DNA of 64,000 nucleotides from Bhargavaea beijingensis (GTDB taxonomy: Bacteria > Bacillota > Bacilli > Bacillales_A > Planococcaceae). The stretch covers positions 1 to 64,000 of the forward strand of contig NZ_FNAR01000006.1 in the NCBI RefSeq assembly GCF_900101985.1. Direction: 5' to 3'. Positions 1-10,728 of the stretch are shown here, piece after piece. Under the pieces are notes generated by a model. The model made no database searches. It worked only from the letters and a program-made list of their open reading frames with translations, and was not told the origin of the DNA. The position numbers and the translations under genes were made by a program. How positions within the stretch are numbered: the first letter of the stretch is position 1; every line of letters starts with the position of its first letter.

Positions 1-590
1 TCTCCCTGACGCCCTTGCCTTACTCTTGTTGGCTATCCTTATTTTCGGGTTGCGATTTGGAGTGAAGCTGAAGCCGAGAAACTTTCGTTTCCACGGCCGG
101 TCCACTACTGCCGACTTCTTTCGGTTCACCTTGAGTTTCAGTTTCCCTTCGATGAATTTTGTCACTGATTCCATCACTCGTTCGCCTGCCCGTCTGGACT
201 TCACGTAGATATTGCAGTCATCGGCGTAGCGGACAAAGCGGTGACCTCGCTTCTCCAATTCTTTGTCCAGTTCATCGAGGATAATATTGGATAGGAGCGG
301 ACTTAAGGGTCCGCCTAGAGGTGCTCCCTCCGTGACTGGCCTGACAAGGCCGTCCTCGAGGACACCTGAATTCAGAAAGCTTCTAATCAGTTTTAAAAGC
401 CGCTTATCCTGAACGCGCTTTGCGAGAGTCGACATCAGTCGGTTTAACCCGGTCGAAGAACTTCTCCGAGTCGATGTCCACCACCCAACGCTAGCCTTCC
501 CGGATATAGTTTTGGGCTTTCCGGACCGAGTCGTGTGCGCTTCTGCCCTGGCGGAACCCATAACTGTGTTCTGAGAAGTTACCGGGTATG
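1..590 (-). pseudogene. Group II intron reverse transcriptase/maturase, broken
   Basis: Conceptual translation of the minus strand gives the maturase-RT landmark FSEHSYGFR-GRSAHDSV (about 575-525), then VVDIDSEKFFDRV, then GGPLSPLLSNIILDEL, and the catalytic YADD box at 217-228. The frame is not intact. There is an in-frame TAG at 491-493, just before the VVDID segment. A frameshift near 441-450 separates FFDRV from the following NRLMSTLAKRV segment. The N-terminal part is missing as well. The protein would normally splice and mobilise its intron by target-primed reverse transcription. Here it must be inactive unless a functional copy acts in trans. The C-terminal X and endonuclease regions are outside the window. 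Confidence 0.85.
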
Positions 591-825
591 CCCGGCGTAT
601 CCGTAGGCCTCCCCGGGTAAGAGCGCAGTCTTTCCCTCCACGTTGGCAAGCTCACCCAACCATACATAGCCTTATATGGAGTTCTTGTTCCTCAGACCGG
701 AGGTTTGCCGCCCGCTTCCTTCAGATTCCTCCTCGCGGCGGACACCCTTGCGTTAGGCTAACTGCTACTTCTGCCTTCACAGTTCGGGACTTGCACCCTA
801 TAGACTGCGCCCATACCAGGCGCAC
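1..825 (-). mobile_element. Degenerate group II intron, 5' portion (3' part lies off the window)
   Basis: On the minus strand the element opens at 825 with GTGCG, the group II intron 5' consensus, and runs leftwards through a ribozyme-like stretch (roughly 825-600) into reverse transcriptase coding sequence that leaves the window at base 1. Only about 250 bases separate the 5' boundary from the first recognisable RT motif, so part of ribozyme domains I-III and the N-terminal part of the intron protein appear to be deleted. The 5' boundary lies seven bases behind the stem of a terminator (833-862). Insertion behind terminators is typical of bacterial class C introns, but I cannot assign the class from this fragment. 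Confidence 0.85.
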
Positions 826-832
826 CAAACAT

Positions 833-862
833 AAGGAGCGGCGGCTTATCGCCCCGCTCCTT
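833..862 (-). terminator. Terminator of the UPF0223/nitronate monooxygenase unit; intron insertion site
   Basis: Nine-base-pair perfect stem (AAGGAGCGG with CCGCTCCTT), 12-base loop. It overlaps the last codons and the stop of the UPF0223 gene. On the minus strand the usual U-run is short and is interrupted by the intron 5' end. Confidence 0.65.
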
Positions 863-1133
863 TTATGATAGCTTCATCCGGAAAGTCCTTCAGCTTCTTG
901 ATGACCGGATAAGCCGCATAGCCGCTTGCTTCTTCGAACTCGGCAAGCAGTTTCTTTTCCCCGGACTTGGATGGTTCGATGTCCTTGAATCTGCGGTAGG
1001 CATTCATGAGCTCCCCCCGCCTGATTCCGTTTTCGTAAGCTTTTTCCACCGCTTCGAAAAACTTTATTGCATCAATGATTTCATTGGTGGTCCAATCCGT
1101 TCGTAGCGGATAAGAGTAACCTTCAGTTGCCAT
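846..1133 (-). CDS. UPF0223 family protein (YktA-like)
   Basis: A 95-residue soluble protein that I recognise as the UPF0223 family (B. subtilis YktA), of unknown function. It starts [16 protein letters not shown] and contains the family-typical helical segment with W, EII, IKFFE and VEKAYE, ending in a basic tail. The start at 1133 follows GGGAGG. A longer open frame upstream overlaps the preceding gene and has no better ribosome site. The gene overlaps the end of the nitronate monooxygenase-like gene by 11 bases, so the two are probably cotranslated. In B. subtilis yktA also lies next to speA, so the neighbourhood is conserved. Confidence 0.85.
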   Translation of the reverse strand: MATEGYSYPLRTDWTTNEIIDAIKFFEAVEKAYENGIRRGELMNAYRRFKDIEPSKSGEKKLLAEFEEASGYAAYPVIKKLKDFPDEAIIKGAGR

Positions 1134-2112
1134 TATTGATTCCTCCCGTTTTGCCGTTCCCCCACCTTGCGCGGATCTGACCGGCTTCTTCCACCATGCG
1201 GCCGAACAGTTCCGATACCGTCGGCACATCTTCGATAAGGCCTGCGACCTGGCCGGCCCAGCCGAACCCTTCATCCGCCCGCCCCTCATGGATAAAGCGC
1301 CGGTTCGCTTCCCCGCTAATATAACTTTTCAAGGCTTCATACGTGGGACTCTCCTGCTCGATCTCAAGAATCTTCTCGGACCAGCCGCCCTTCAGCACAC
1401 GTGCCGGGGCACCGATCGACCGCTTGATGACGCTCGTTCCTGTTTCGGTTGCGGCCAGGAGCGCTTTCCGATAGGCATCCGATGCATCCACGCATTCCTT
1501 TGTGGCGATGAACCGGGTTCCCATCTCGATTCCTTCCGCGCCCAGTGCATGCGCGGCCATCCAGCCTCTGCCATCGCCGATCCCTCCCGAAGCGACCACC
1601 GGAATCGAGACACTGTCGACAACACGGGGCACAAGGACCATCGTGCCGATGTCGTCCCGGCCGAGATGCCCGCCGCCTTCCTGTCCGACGACCATGACGG
1701 CATCCGCCCCTAGGCTTTCCGCTTTCTGTGCCTGCCGCACCGCAGCAACAAGCACCAGTTTCCGGATGCCGGTCCCTTCCAGCCGTTCCAGAAGCGGTGC
1801 CGGATTTCCCCCTGTCATCGTGACCGCAGGAACTCCCTCTTCAATGGCCACATCCAGCATGTGTTCATAGGGACGTCCGTGCTGGCCGATGGCATAGTTG
1901 ACACCGAACGGCTTGTCCGTCATCTCTTTCACTCTGCGGATTTCCCGTCGAAGCTCCTCCGGCCCGGGCAGGCTCATTGCGGTAATTTGCCCGAGCCCTC
2001 CCGCGTCCGATACCGCAGCCGCGAGGTCCGCATAAGCGAGATAAGCCAGCCCCCCTTGGATGATCGGATACTGGATGCCAAGCAGTTCAGTGATCCTCGT
2101 GTTCCATTCCAT
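1123..2112 (-). CDS. Nitronate monooxygenase / FabK-like flavoprotein
   Basis: A 329-residue TIM-barrel FMN enzyme of the 2-nitropropane dioxygenase (nitronate monooxygenase) family. Visible motifs are an N-terminal [20 protein letters not shown] segment, [14 protein letters not shown] in the middle, and the phosphate-binding [10 protein letters not shown] followed by [11 protein letters not shown]. The family oxidises alkyl nitronates to carbonyl compounds plus nitrite. Close relatives (FabK) reduce enoyl-ACP, and the sequence alone does not separate the two. The ATG at 2112 is preceded by AAGGGGGG. It is divergent from speA and overlaps the UPF0223 gene. No membrane segment or signal peptide is present. 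Confidence 0.8.
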   Translation of the reverse strand: MEWNTRITELLGIQYPIIQGGLAYLAYADLAAAVSDAGGLGQITAMSLPGPEELRREIRRVKEMTDKPFGVNYAIGQHGRPYEHMLDVAIEEGVPAVTMTGGNPAPLLERLEGTGIRKLVLVAAVRQAQKAESLGADAVMVVGQEGGGHLGRDDIGTMVLVPRVVDSVSIPVVASGGIGDGRGWMAAHALGAEGIEMGTRFIATKECVDASDAYRKALLAATETGTSVIKRSIGAPARVLKGGWSEKILEIEQESPTYEALKSYISGEANRRFIHEGRADEGFGWAGQVAGLIEDVPTVSELFGRMVEEAGQIRARWGNGKTGGINNGN

Positions 2113-2174
2113 GTCAATCCCCCCTTGCTTCCATCTTATCTTATGGGAAGGAGAAGTTGAACCCATGTATTTCT

Positions 2175-2204
2175 GTGACAACCGGTGGCTGACGATGCTA
2201 TAAT
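2175..2204 (+). promoter_or_regulatory. Probable SigA promoter of speA
   Basis: GTGACA (2175-2180), 18-base spacer, perfect TATAAT (2199-2204), about 44 bases before the TTG start of speA. Confidence 0.55.
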
Positions 2205-2247
2205 ATGCCCTTGAAATCCTGCATCATGAGAACAAGGGGGCTCCAGA

Positions 2248-3720
2248 TTGTCACAGCTCGAAACACCATTATTCGACGCGCTCCTGAAACACAGGAACCG
2301 CCATCCGATACAATTCCACATCCCCGGACATAAAAAGGGCCATGGAATGGATCCCGCATTCCGGGAATTTGCAGGAGACAATATCTTGTCGATCGACCTG
2401 ATCAACATCGCCCCGCTGGATGACCTCCATTCGCCAAAGGGGGCCATCCACAAAGCGCAGGAACTGGCCGCCAAAGCGTTCGGGGCCGATTACACCTTTT
2501 TCTCCGTACAGGGGACGAGCGGCGCCATTATGACGATGATTCTCAGCGTCTGTGAGCCGGGAGATAAAATCATTGTTCCGCGCAATGTCCATAAATCGGT
2601 CATGTCCGCAATTGTCTTTGCCGGGGCCGTGCCGGTGTTTATCCATCCCGAAGTCGATCCGGAACTCGGCATCTCGCACGGAATCTCCGCGGAAGCCGCG
2701 GAAACAGCACTTGCAGCCCATCCCGATGCGAAAGGGCTGCTCGTCATCAATCCGACCTATTACGGTGTCTGTGCCGATCTGGAACGCATTGTCGGCATCA
2801 GCCATGCCCGTGGCATACCGGTGCTGGTCGATGAGGCGCATGGGGTCCATACCCACTTTAGTGACAGCCTGCCCGTATCCGCCATGCAGGCAGGTGCCGA
2901 TATGGCCGCGACATCCGTCCACAAGCTGGGTGGCGCGATGACCCAGGGGTCAGTTCTGAATGTCCGGGAAGGGCTTGTGTCAACCAAACGTGTCCAGTCC
3001 ATCCTGTCGATGCTGACGACCACCTCCACCTCTTACCCGATCCTGGCATCGATCGACTGCGCACGCAGGCAGCTTGCCATGCACGGGAACGACCTGTTGT
3101 ACGAAACAATCCGATTGGCGAAAGACGCTAGAAAGCGGATTAATAAAATCCCCGGCCTCTGGTGCCCGGGCCGGGAACTGATCAGGAGTTCGGCGACTTA
3201 CGACTTTGATCCGACAAAACTACTGATCAGCGTCAAAGACCTGTCGATCACCGGCAGCCAAGCTGAAGTGTGGCTCAGGGAAAATGCCAATATAGAGGTT
3301 GAACTGTCCGACCTGTACAATATCCTGTGCATTCTGACGATCGGCGATACCGGAAAAGAAGTCAGCCTCCTGGTCAATGCACTCAAAAGAATGGCCGACA
3401 CGTTTGCTCCTGATGGCTCGGAGCGCCCGCCATTCGTCGCACTTCCCGAAATCCCTGCACTCGCGCTCACCCCGAGAGATGCTTTTTACGCTCAGACAGA
3501 AGCCATTCCTCTTGATGAGGCGGAAGGGCGAATCTCAGCCGAATTCATCATGGTGTATCCACCGGGAATCCCGATTGTCATTCCGGGTGAAATCGTCACA
3601 CAGGATAACATCGACTATATCCGGATGAACATAGAAGCAGGTCTTCCTGTACAAGGACCCGAAGACAATACGTTGCAGAACCTCCTTGTCATCAAAGAGA
3701 GGATGCCAATCGTTTCATAA
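2248..3720 (+). CDS. speA: Arginine decarboxylase (class III Orn/Lys/Arg decarboxylase)
   Basis: A 490-residue PLP enzyme, the same length as B. subtilis SpeA and very similar to it from memory. It converts arginine to agmatine in the cytoplasm, the first step of polyamine synthesis by the agmatine route. The N-terminus reads FHIPGHKKG, followed by a PLP-binding FFSVQGTSGAIM segment, DEAHGVH (aspartate of the cofactor pocket), and TSVHKLGGAMTQ with the Schiff-base lysine near residue 226. The C-terminal domain contains VELSDLYNIL and MVYPPGIPIVIPGE. The start is TTG at 2248, preceded by AAGGGGG. A longer upstream reading has no ribosome site. It is monocistronic and ends in a hairpin. Genes for a polyamine importer lie in the same window. 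Confidence 0.93.
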   Translation: MSQLETPLFDALLKHRNRHPIQFHIPGHKKGHGMDPAFREFAGDNILSIDLINIAPLDDLHSPKGAIHKAQELAAKAFGADYTFFSVQGTSGAIMTMILSVCEPGDKIIVPRNVHKSVMSAIVFAGAVPVFIHPEVDPELGISHGISAEAAETALAAHPDAKGLLVINPTYYGVCADLERIVGISHARGIPVLVDEAHGVHTHFSDSLPVSAMQAGADMAATSVHKLGGAMTQGSVLNVREGLVSTKRVQSILSMLTTTSTSYPILASIDCARRQLAMHGNDLLYETIRLAKDARKRINKIPGLWCPGRELIRSSATYDFDPTKLLISVKDLSITGSQAEVWLRENANIEVELSDLYNILCILTIGDTGKEVSLLVNALKRMADTFAPDGSERPPFVALPEIPALALTPRDAFYAQTEAIPLDEAEGRISAEFIMVYPPGIPIVIPGEIVTQDNIDYIRMNIEAGLPVQGPEDNTLQNLLVIKERMPIVS

Positions 3721-3726
3721 ACAGAA

Positions 3727-3761
3727 AATGGAGAGCCCGAAAAACTTCGGTGCTCTCCATT
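3727..3761. terminator. Terminator between speA and the deacetylase gene
   Basis: Ten-base-pair stem AATGGAGAGC/GCTCTCCATT followed by ATTTTT on the plus strand. The genes are convergent, and the A-rich left flank could make it bidirectional. Confidence 0.8.
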
Positions 3762-3766
3762 ATTTT

Positions 3767-4651
3767 TCATTCAGCCGTTTCCGGCAATTTAATCGATGCG
3801 GGATCAATCAGTTTGAATCCTTTGTCACGCAACCCCTGAACAATCTTCGGAAGGGCGGCTGCCGTCCATTCACGGTCGTGCATAAGCAGGTTCGCACCGT
3901 TGTTCAAATACTCCGTATTGAGCATGATATCGGCAAGGGCTTCGCCGTTCTGATACTTTGGTTCCCAGTCATAGCCGTATGTCCAGTTCATAAGGAGCAT
4001 TCCCTCGTCGGCTGCCAATCGCCTGCTGAAATCCGTGTTCTGGCCGAAAGGCGCCCGGAAGTATCTGGGCTTCTCACCCGTCACTTGCTCCACGATTTCA
4101 TTTACGCCGAGAATCTCTTCACGCTGGGCTTCCTCGGAAATCTGCTGAAGATCTGCGTGTGTCATTGTATGATTACCGATCGGGAATCCCATTTCATGGA
4201 TCTCCTTCAGCACAGCCTTTTCTTCATCGGTGTCAATAAAGTGGCCATTGACAAAAAAGATCGCCGGCGCCTCCAATTCTTTCAGCGTCTTCGCCATCTC
4301 AAGCGCATGCTTGTCCGGCGCATCATCGATCGTCAGCAGGGCCGCTTTCGGATCGGCATCGCCGATCGGCTGGAAAGACCAGGTGGCTTCATTCAGTTCA
4401 TAAAGCGGTTCCGCCGGTTCTGCTGCAGCCGGTACCTGCTTGTCTTTGTCGCTTTCTCCATTTTCCCCGGCGGATTCTTCCGACATGTCCTCATTGGCTC
4501 CGCCGTTGTCCGCTTTTTCTTCAACTTGTTCATCCTGACGGTCAGGCACGTCATCCTTTCCGCTGTTCTCTTCATTTTCCTGGCCTGAACAGCCTCCAAG
4601 CAACAGGGCCGTTAATGCAGCACCAGCTATCCAATTTAATCTAAGTTTCAT
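3767..4651 (-). CDS. Polysaccharide deacetylase-family lipoprotein
   Basis: A 294-residue exported protein. It has a lipoprotein signal peptide ending LLLGGC (Cys about 20), then an acidic Glu/Asp/Gly-rich linker to about residue 75, then a NodB-type deacetylase domain. The metal-binding motifs are ALLTIDDAPDKH (variant of the usual TFDDGP, with Ile and Ala replacing Phe and Gly) and GNHTMTH. Further motifs are RAPFGQN and LLMHD. Families of this kind remove acetyl or other acyl groups from peptidoglycan or other cell-surface glycans at the membrane surface. The start at 4651 follows GGAGAGAGGAAG. It is convergent with speA and separated from pdhD by the pdh terminator. Confidence 0.85.
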   Translation of the reverse strand: MKLRLNWIAGAALTALLLGGCSGQENEENSGKDDVPDRQDEQVEEKADNGGANEDMSEESAGENGESDKDKQVPAAAEPAEPLYELNEATWSFQPIGDADPKAALLTIDDAPDKHALEMAKTLKELEAPAIFFVNGHFIDTDEEKAVLKEIHEMGFPIGNHTMTHADLQQISEEAQREEILGVNEIVEQVTGEKPRYFRAPFGQNTDFSRRLAADEGMLLMNWTYGYDWEPKYQNGEALADIMLNTEYLNNGANLLMHDREWTAAALPKIVQGLRDKGFKLIDPASIKLPETAE

Positions 4652-4732
4652 CTCCGAGTCACTTCCTCTCTCCTCTACCAGTCTATCATCGCCGCAACCC
4701 TCGGCACAATCCGACAAAGGGAGATTCAGGAA

Positions 4733-4764
4733 ATAAAAAAAGAGAGCGGAAAATCCGCTCTCTT
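4733..4764 (-). terminator. Terminator of the pdh operon
   Basis: Eleven-base-pair perfect stem (AAGAGAGCGGA with TCCGCTCTCTT), three-base loop, followed on the minus strand by TTTTTTTATT. Confidence 0.92.
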
Positions 4765-4774
4765 CCATGCTTGA

Positions 4775-6184
4775 TTACTTCAGGATGTGGATCGGGTTGC
4801 CGAGAACGACTTCCGCTGCTTCCATCGAAATTTCACCGAGCGTAGGATGTGCGTGGATGGTCATCGAGATGTCCTCCACCGTCATTCCCGCTTCGATTGC
4901 CAAACCGAGTTCCGCGATCATATCGGAAGCGCCGGCACCGACAATCTGAGCTCCGAGGAGGAGACCGTCTTCTTTGCGCGCCACAAGTTTGACGAACCCA
5001 TCTGTCGCTTCAAGCGCCAGTGCGCGGCCGTTTGCGCCAAACGGGAATTTGCCCGCAGTCACTTCGTAGCCTTCCGCTTTCGCCTGTTCTTCATTCAGGC
5101 CTACAGTCGCCAACTCAGGATCCGTGAAGCACACAGCCGGGATTGCCATGTAGTCCACTTCGGACTTTTCGCCGGCAATCGCTTCTGCAGCCACTTTCCC
5201 TTCATACGAAGCTTTGTGAGCAAGTTGCGGACCAGGAACAATGTCGCCGATCGCAAAGATGTTGGAGACGCTTGTGCGGCCCTGGCGGTCCACTTCAATG
5301 AGACCGCGCTCGCCGATTTTAACGCCGGCTTCCTCGAGGCCCATTTCATCTGTGTTCGGGCGACGTCCGACTGTGACGAGCACGTAGTCCGCTTCGACTG
5401 TCTTTTCTTCGCCTTTTGCCTCGTAAGTGACCTTCACACCGTTTTCGGTTTCTTCAGCGCCTTTCGCCATTGCTTCCGTGACGATTTCGACGCCTTTCTT
5501 TTTAAGGCCTTTCTTGACGATCTGTGTCATCTGTTTTTCGAAGCCTGCGAGAATGTCCTTCGCACCTTCGAGGATTGTTACTTCGGAACCGAGGTTCGCA
5601 TAGGCCGAGCCCAGCTCTGTGCCGATGTAGCCGCCACCGATGACGACGAGCTTGCCAGGGATTTCTTCCAGCGCAAGGGCGCCAGTCGAATCAATGATCC
5701 GCTCTGAGTACTTGAAGGATGGAATCTCGACTGGACGGGATCCTGTTGCGAGAATCGCATTCTTGAATTTGTAGGTCTGTGCGGACTTGTCATCCATGAC
5801 ACGGACTGTATTGGCGTCGACAAAATAAGCCTCGCCTCTTACAATTTCAACCTTGTTGCCCTTCAGGAGGCCTTCAACACCGCCGGTCAATTTTTTGACG
5901 ACACTGTCTTTGAATTCCTGGGCTTTGGAGAAGTCGATTTTCACATCGGAAGTGCTGATGCCCATGCTGTCAGCGCCTTTAGCTTCAACAAAGCGGTGGC
6001 CGACATTAATAAGGGCTTTGGACGGAATGCACCCTACGTTCAGGCAAACGCCTCCAAGGTTTTCACGTTCTACAATCGTCACTTTCTGGCCGGTTTGTGC
6101 TGCGCGGATCGCTGCAACATATCCTCCCGGGCCGGACCCGATGACGAGTGTGTCCGTTTCAATTGGAAAATCACCTACTACCAT
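4775..6184 (-). CDS. pdhD: Dihydrolipoyl dehydrogenase (E3 of pyruvate dehydrogenase)
   Basis: A 469-residue FAD/NAD disulfide oxidoreductase that reoxidises dihydrolipoyl groups of the E2 core, passing electrons to NAD+. Motifs: FAD-binding [17 protein letters not shown] at residues 14-30, the redox-active [13 protein letters not shown] with paired cysteines near 45-50, a second Rossmann motif [14 protein letters not shown] near 180, and the C-terminal dimer interface His-Glu pair in HAHPTLGEI. The start at 6184 follows GGAGGCG. It is the last gene of the operon, three bases behind pdhC, and is followed by the operon terminator. Order E1alpha-E1beta-E2-E3 is as in B. subtilis. Confidence 0.96.
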   Translation of the reverse strand: MVVGDFPIETDTLVIGSGPGGYVAAIRAAQTGQKVTIVERENLGGVCLNVGCIPSKALINVGHRFVEAKGADSMGISTSDVKIDFSKAQEFKDSVVKKLTGGVEGLLKGNKVEIVRGEAYFVDANTVRVMDDKSAQTYKFKNAILATGSRPVEIPSFKYSERIIDSTGALALEEIPGKLVVIGGGYIGTELGSAYANLGSEVTILEGAKDILAGFEKQMTQIVKKGLKKKGVEIVTEAMAKGAEETENGVKVTYEAKGEEKTVEADYVLVTVGRRPNTDEMGLEEAGVKIGERGLIEVDRQGRTSVSNIFAIGDIVPGPQLAHKASYEGKVAAEAIAGEKSEVDYMAIPAVCFTDPELATVGLNEEQAKAEGYEVTAGKFPFGANGRALALEATDGFVKLVARKEDGLLLGAQIVGAGASDMIAELGLAIEAGMTVEDISMTIHAHPTLGEISMEAAEVVLGNPIHILK

Positions 6185-6187
6185 GAT

Positions 6188-7540
6188 TTACGCCTCCATT
6201 AGTAAAAGTTCCGGATTCGACAACAGTTTCTTGATATGGTTCAGCGCCTGCTGGGCAGTGACGCCGTCGATCATCCGGTGATCATAGCTCAATGACAATG
6301 CTAACATAGGAGCCGCCACGATTTCACCATTTTTGACAACCGGTTTTTCGGCGATCCTGCCGATTCCGAGAATCGCGACTTCCGGGTGGTTAATGATCGG
6401 GGTGAACCATTGGCCGCTTGCGGAACCAAGATTCGAGATGGACATCGAGCCGCCTTTCATCTCATTTGGCGCCAGTTTTCCATCGCGTGCTTTCACTGCA
6501 AGCTGGTTGATTTCATCGGAGACGGCAAAAACAGATTTGCGGTCCGCATTTTTGATGACCGGTACGAGAAGCCCGCGGTCAGTGTCCGCTGCGATGCCGA
6601 CATTGAAGTAGTGTTTCTGGATGACTTCTTCGGTCGTCTCGTCATAAGACACATTAAGTTGAGGGTATTCCCGAAGTGTGCTGACAAGCGCCTTTACGAC
6701 ATATGGCAAGTACGTCAGCTTAATGCCTTTCTCCGCTGCAATCTCCTTGAATTTCCGGCGATGTTCGACAAGTGCCGTGACATCGACTTCATCAAGATGC
6801 GTAACGTGAGGAGCAGTGTGCTTCGAGTTGACCATCGCTTTGGCGATCGCCTTCCGGATCGGCGAGATCTTCTCCCGGGTTTCCGGGAATTCCCCTTCCG
6901 GCAATTGCGCCGCAGCAGCCGGACGTGCCGCCTCTTCGCCAGCAGAAGCAGTTTCTCCTGCAGTTGCAGCTGGTACTTCTTCACCAGCCGGTTTTTGACC
7001 GCCGCTCATGAATGCATCCACATCCTCTTTAAGGATCCGGCCATTTTTGCCGCTTCCTTCAACGTCATGGATATCCACATCATTGTCCCGTGCGTACTTC
7101 CGGACCGATGGCATGGCAATCACTCGGCCGCCCTTTGGCTTACCCGATTTCCGGGCAGCAGCCGGCGCCGTCCCCTGGTCTTTCTCTGTTTTCGGTGTTT
7201 CTTCTTTTTTAATGTCCTGGCCGGATTCAAGAGAAGCCTGAACCTGCTCTTCAGTTTTTTCCGCGCCGGCATCTTCCGCTTCCTCTTCACCGTCTGCATG
7301 GTCAGGGGAATCAATTTTGATGAGGACATCGCCGACGACTGCAACTTCACCTTCGCCGACCAGGATGTCTTCTACCGTTCCGCCTACAGGGGAAGGGATT
7401 TCAACGACCGCTTTGTCGTTCTGCACTTCACATAGGACGTCATCTTCCTGGATGGTATCGCCCTTGTTTACGAACCATTTTACGATTTCGCCTTCATGGA
7501 TTCCTTCACCGATATCCGGCATACGAAATTCAAATGCCAC
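6188..7540 (-). CDS. pdhC: Dihydrolipoyl acetyltransferase (E2 of pyruvate dehydrogenase)
   Basis: A 450-residue multidomain core subunit. It has one lipoyl domain (residues 1-80, lipoylated Lys in [11 protein letters not shown]), an acidic Glu/Ala-rich linker, an E1/E3-binding domain around 125-160 ([28 protein letters not shown]), an Ala/Pro/Glu linker, and the catalytic chloramphenicol-acetyltransferase-like domain with the active-site DHRMIDG near the C-terminus. I chose the GTG at 7540 (M-A-F-E-F...). It aligns with the B. subtilis start and has AGGG at proper spacing, whereas the upstream GTG at 7549 lies on top of that site. Acetyl is transferred from E1 to CoA here. Confidence 0.94.
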   Translation of the reverse strand: MAFEFRMPDIGEGIHEGEIVKWFVNKGDTIQEDDVLCEVQNDKAVVEIPSPVGGTVEDILVGEGEVAVVGDVLIKIDSPDHADGEEEAEDAGAEKTEEQVQASLESGQDIKKEETPKTEKDQGTAPAAARKSGKPKGGRVIAMPSVRKYARDNDVDIHDVEGSGKNGRILKEDVDAFMSGGQKPAGEEVPAATAGETASAGEEAARPAAAAQLPEGEFPETREKISPIRKAIAKAMVNSKHTAPHVTHLDEVDVTALVEHRRKFKEIAAEKGIKLTYLPYVVKALVSTLREYPQLNVSYDETTEEVIQKHYFNVGIAADTDRGLLVPVIKNADRKSVFAVSDEINQLAVKARDGKLAPNEMKGGSMSISNLGSASGQWFTPIINHPEVAILGIGRIAEKPVVKNGEIVAAPMLALSLSYDHRMIDGVTAQQALNHIKKLLSNPELLLMEA

Positions 7541-7573
7541 GCCTCTCACCCTTTCTTCTATGGAAATCGTCTA

Positions 7574-8551
7574 TCAGAATTCGAGTACTTTCTTTGAAGT
7601 TTCTACAATATCCTTAGCGCCTGGCAGCCAAGTGTTCTCACCCTGTGCAAATGGATAGATGGTATCAGGGGCCGCCACACGCAGTACAGGTGCCTCCAGG
7701 CTCAAAATTGCACGTTCCGTGATTTCTGCAACCACGTTCGCTGCGATGCCGGCCTGGCGCTGTGCTTCCTGGACAACGATTGCGCGGTTGGTTTTCTCGA
7801 CCGACGAGATGATTGTGTCAATGTCAAGCGGCTGCACCGTGCGAAGGTCAATCACTTCAACGGAGTGTCCTTCCTTTTCAAGTTCCTCGGCCGCTTTGAG
7901 GCTTTCGCGCACCATCGCGCCGTAAGAGATAATCGTCAGGTCCGTGCCTTCCTTTTTCACAGCCGCCTTGCCGAGCGGAATCGTGTATTCCTCTTCAGGA
8001 ACTTCTTCACGGAACGAACGATAAAGCTTCATATGCTCAAGGTAGATGACCGGATCATCGTCACGGATTGCGGAAATCAGAAGTCCCTTAGCATCATACG
8101 GCCCGGACGGGATGACAACTTTGAGACCCGGCTGCTGTGCCATAAGCCCTTCAAGGCTGTCGGCGTGCATCTCAGGTGTAGCGACTCCGCCGCCAAATGG
8201 TGAACGGATCGTCACCGGTGCGTGGAAATGCCCCGCGCTGCGGAAGCTCATGCGAGCGAGCTGGCCGCTGATCGAGTCCATCACTTCATAAACGAACCCG
8301 AAAAATTGGATTTCCGGAACAGGACGGAACCCCTGCAGTGAAAGTCCCACTGCCAATCCGCCGATGCCGGACTCTGCCAGCGGCGTATCGAACACCCGGT
8401 CTTCACCGAATTCTTTCTGGAGTCCTTCCGTAGCACGGAAGACGCCTCCGTTATTGCCGACGTCCTCCCCGAAGACGAGGACGTTTTCATCGTTTTTCAG
8501 CTCAGTACGGAGTGCATCCGTAATCGCCTGGATCATCGTCATTTGTGCCAT
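7574..8551 (-). CDS. pdhB: Pyruvate dehydrogenase E1 component, beta subunit
   Basis: A 325-residue transketolase-fold subunit that forms the thiamine pyrophosphate site with PdhA. Recognisable segments are [48 protein letters not shown], and [11 protein letters not shown] followed by [15 protein letters not shown] in the C-terminal domain. Length and motifs match E1-beta of Bacillales PDH rather than the branched-chain oxoacid enzyme, and the gene context (full pdhABCD next to ykyA/def) agrees. It starts three bases after pdhA ends. Confidence 0.95.
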   Translation of the reverse strand: MAQMTMIQAITDALRTELKNDENVLVFGEDVGNNGGVFRATEGLQKEFGEDRVFDTPLAESGIGGLAVGLSLQGFRPVPEIQFFGFVYEVMDSISGQLARMSFRSAGHFHAPVTIRSPFGGGVATPEMHADSLEGLMAQQPGLKVVIPSGPYDAKGLLISAIRDDDPVIYLEHMKLYRSFREEVPEEEYTIPLGKAAVKKEGTDLTIISYGAMVRESLKAAEELEKEGHSVEVIDLRTVQPLDIDTIISSVEKTNRAIVVQEAQRQAGIAANVVAEITERAILSLEAPVLRVAAPDTIYPFAQGENTWLPGAKDIVETSKKVLEF

Positions 8552-8554
8552 CGG

Positions 8555-9685
<1,131 letters not shown>

Positions 9686-9738
9686 TTAGCTGTATTATCG
9701 TTTTTCTTTTTAAAATTAGTACACTTGATTCGTTTTGA

Positions 9739-9791
9739 ATTATACAAGACAGAAAAATGCTAGTCAATATAAGGGTTTGAAAGCGCTTTTA
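9739..9791 (-). promoter_or_regulatory. pdh promoter with upstream cre-like site
   Basis: Read on the minus strand: -35 TTGACT (9767-9762), 17-base spacer, -10 TATAAT (9744-9739), about 70 bases before pdhA. Immediately upstream lies TAAAAGCGCTTTCA (9791-9778), close to the catabolite-responsive element consensus. Its centre is about 52 bases before the expected start site, a position seen for CcpA-activated rather than repressed genes such as ackA. CcpA control is inferred from sequence only. Confidence 0.75.
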
Positions 9792-9895
9792 GTATTAGTA
9801 CACAAGTGAACGAACAGCTATCTGTATTAACACATGACGAGATTTTGTTTTAGAGATGCGCCCTCCAACATTTCCAGTATTCCCTTTATGAAACC

Positions 9896-9927
9896 GAAAA
9901 AACGCCCGGAAAGCCATGCTTCCGGGC
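9896..9927 (-). terminator. Terminator of ykyA
   Basis: Stem GCCCGGAA/TTCCGGGC (9904-9927) followed on the minus strand by GTTTTTTCGG. Confidence 0.88.
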
Positions 9928-9937
9928 TGAAAGGCAT

Positions 9938-10585
9938 TCAATTTTCTTCAGAATCGCTGATAGCTGCATAAGCTTCTTTTTTCTGTTTATTGACGGTCTC
10001 CGTTGTTTCATTAAATGCATCCGCCGCCGCCGCCACTTTCGCATTTCCGTTATTGACGGCTTCCACTTTCTCCTGGATCTTCTGGAAATCAGATTCCTCA
10101 TCCGTTGCCAGACTGTACAACTCTTTTTGAAGGCCGGCAGTCTTTTCATAGACCTCGGAGAATTCCTCATGAACGGCATACCGGTCCGACATGGATTGTT
10201 TCAGTTTTCGGACAGCCTCTTGGACAGCCTCTTTTTCATCTTTTTCGATTTCATCGAGCCTGTTCAATTCCTTCTCCGCTTCACCGAGTGCCTTTTTCCC
10301 TTCTTCAAGAAGCCCGAGACGTTCGTCTGCTGACTTGTCCGCCTCTCCCGCCAGCTTCGACAGTTCCTCGCGGTCTTCCTGGGTAAGTTCCATCATTTCG
10401 CCGAACTTCCCGAACTCTTCTTTTTCAAGCGATGCCATTTTCTCCTGTGCTTCAAGGAATGGCTGCTCCTTTTCCTGGATCTTTCCGATTGCATCGGAAA
10501 GCCGTCCTTCGGCAGAACTGCCGAACGAGCAGGCGGAAAGGAGCATCGCCAGAGCAAGCGCTGTGCCTGCCAATCGTTTTTTCAT
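9938..10585 (-). CDS. ykyA: YkyA-like cell-wall-binding lipoprotein
   Basis: A 215-residue lipoprotein with a signal peptide and lipobox LLSAC (Cys about 19), followed by an almost wholly alpha-helical, charged Glu/Lys/Gln-rich body that looks like coiled coil (residues 30-200). It matches the YkyA family in length and in place. In B. subtilis ykyA lies between def and pdhA exactly as here. The family is described as putative cell-wall binding lipoprotein; its role is unknown. The start at 10585 has GGGGAGACCGAG upstream. It has its own terminator before the pdh promoter, so it is not part of the pdh transcript. Confidence 0.85.
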   Translation of the reverse strand: MKKRLAGTALALAMLLSACSFGSSAEGRLSDAIGKIQEKEQPFLEAQEKMASLEKEEFGKFGEMMELTQEDREELSKLAGEADKSADERLGLLEEGKKALGEAEKELNRLDEIEKDEKEAVQEAVRKLKQSMSDRYAVHEEFSEVYEKTAGLQKELYSLATDEESDFQKIQEKVEAVNNGNAKVAAAADAFNETTETVNKQKKEAYAAISDSEEN

Positions 10586-10728
10586 CTCGGTCTCCCCTTC
10601 CCTTTCCTATTTCTACTATATTGAATGGGCGCACCGATTTCAATCAGACGGGACATTTTGTTTCATCAACTTAACGGAGCGTATATAATAAAAGACAAGG
10701 TATACCGTATGAAAGGAAGTCAACCACC

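Noticed and set aside
3686-7435. Long open frames antisense to the deacetylase and pdh genes (for example 3686-4588, 4787-5707, 6386-7435)
   Set aside because: They mirror strong, family-matched genes on the other strand, lack ribosome sites and show no recognisable motifs. High G+C makes such shadow frames common.
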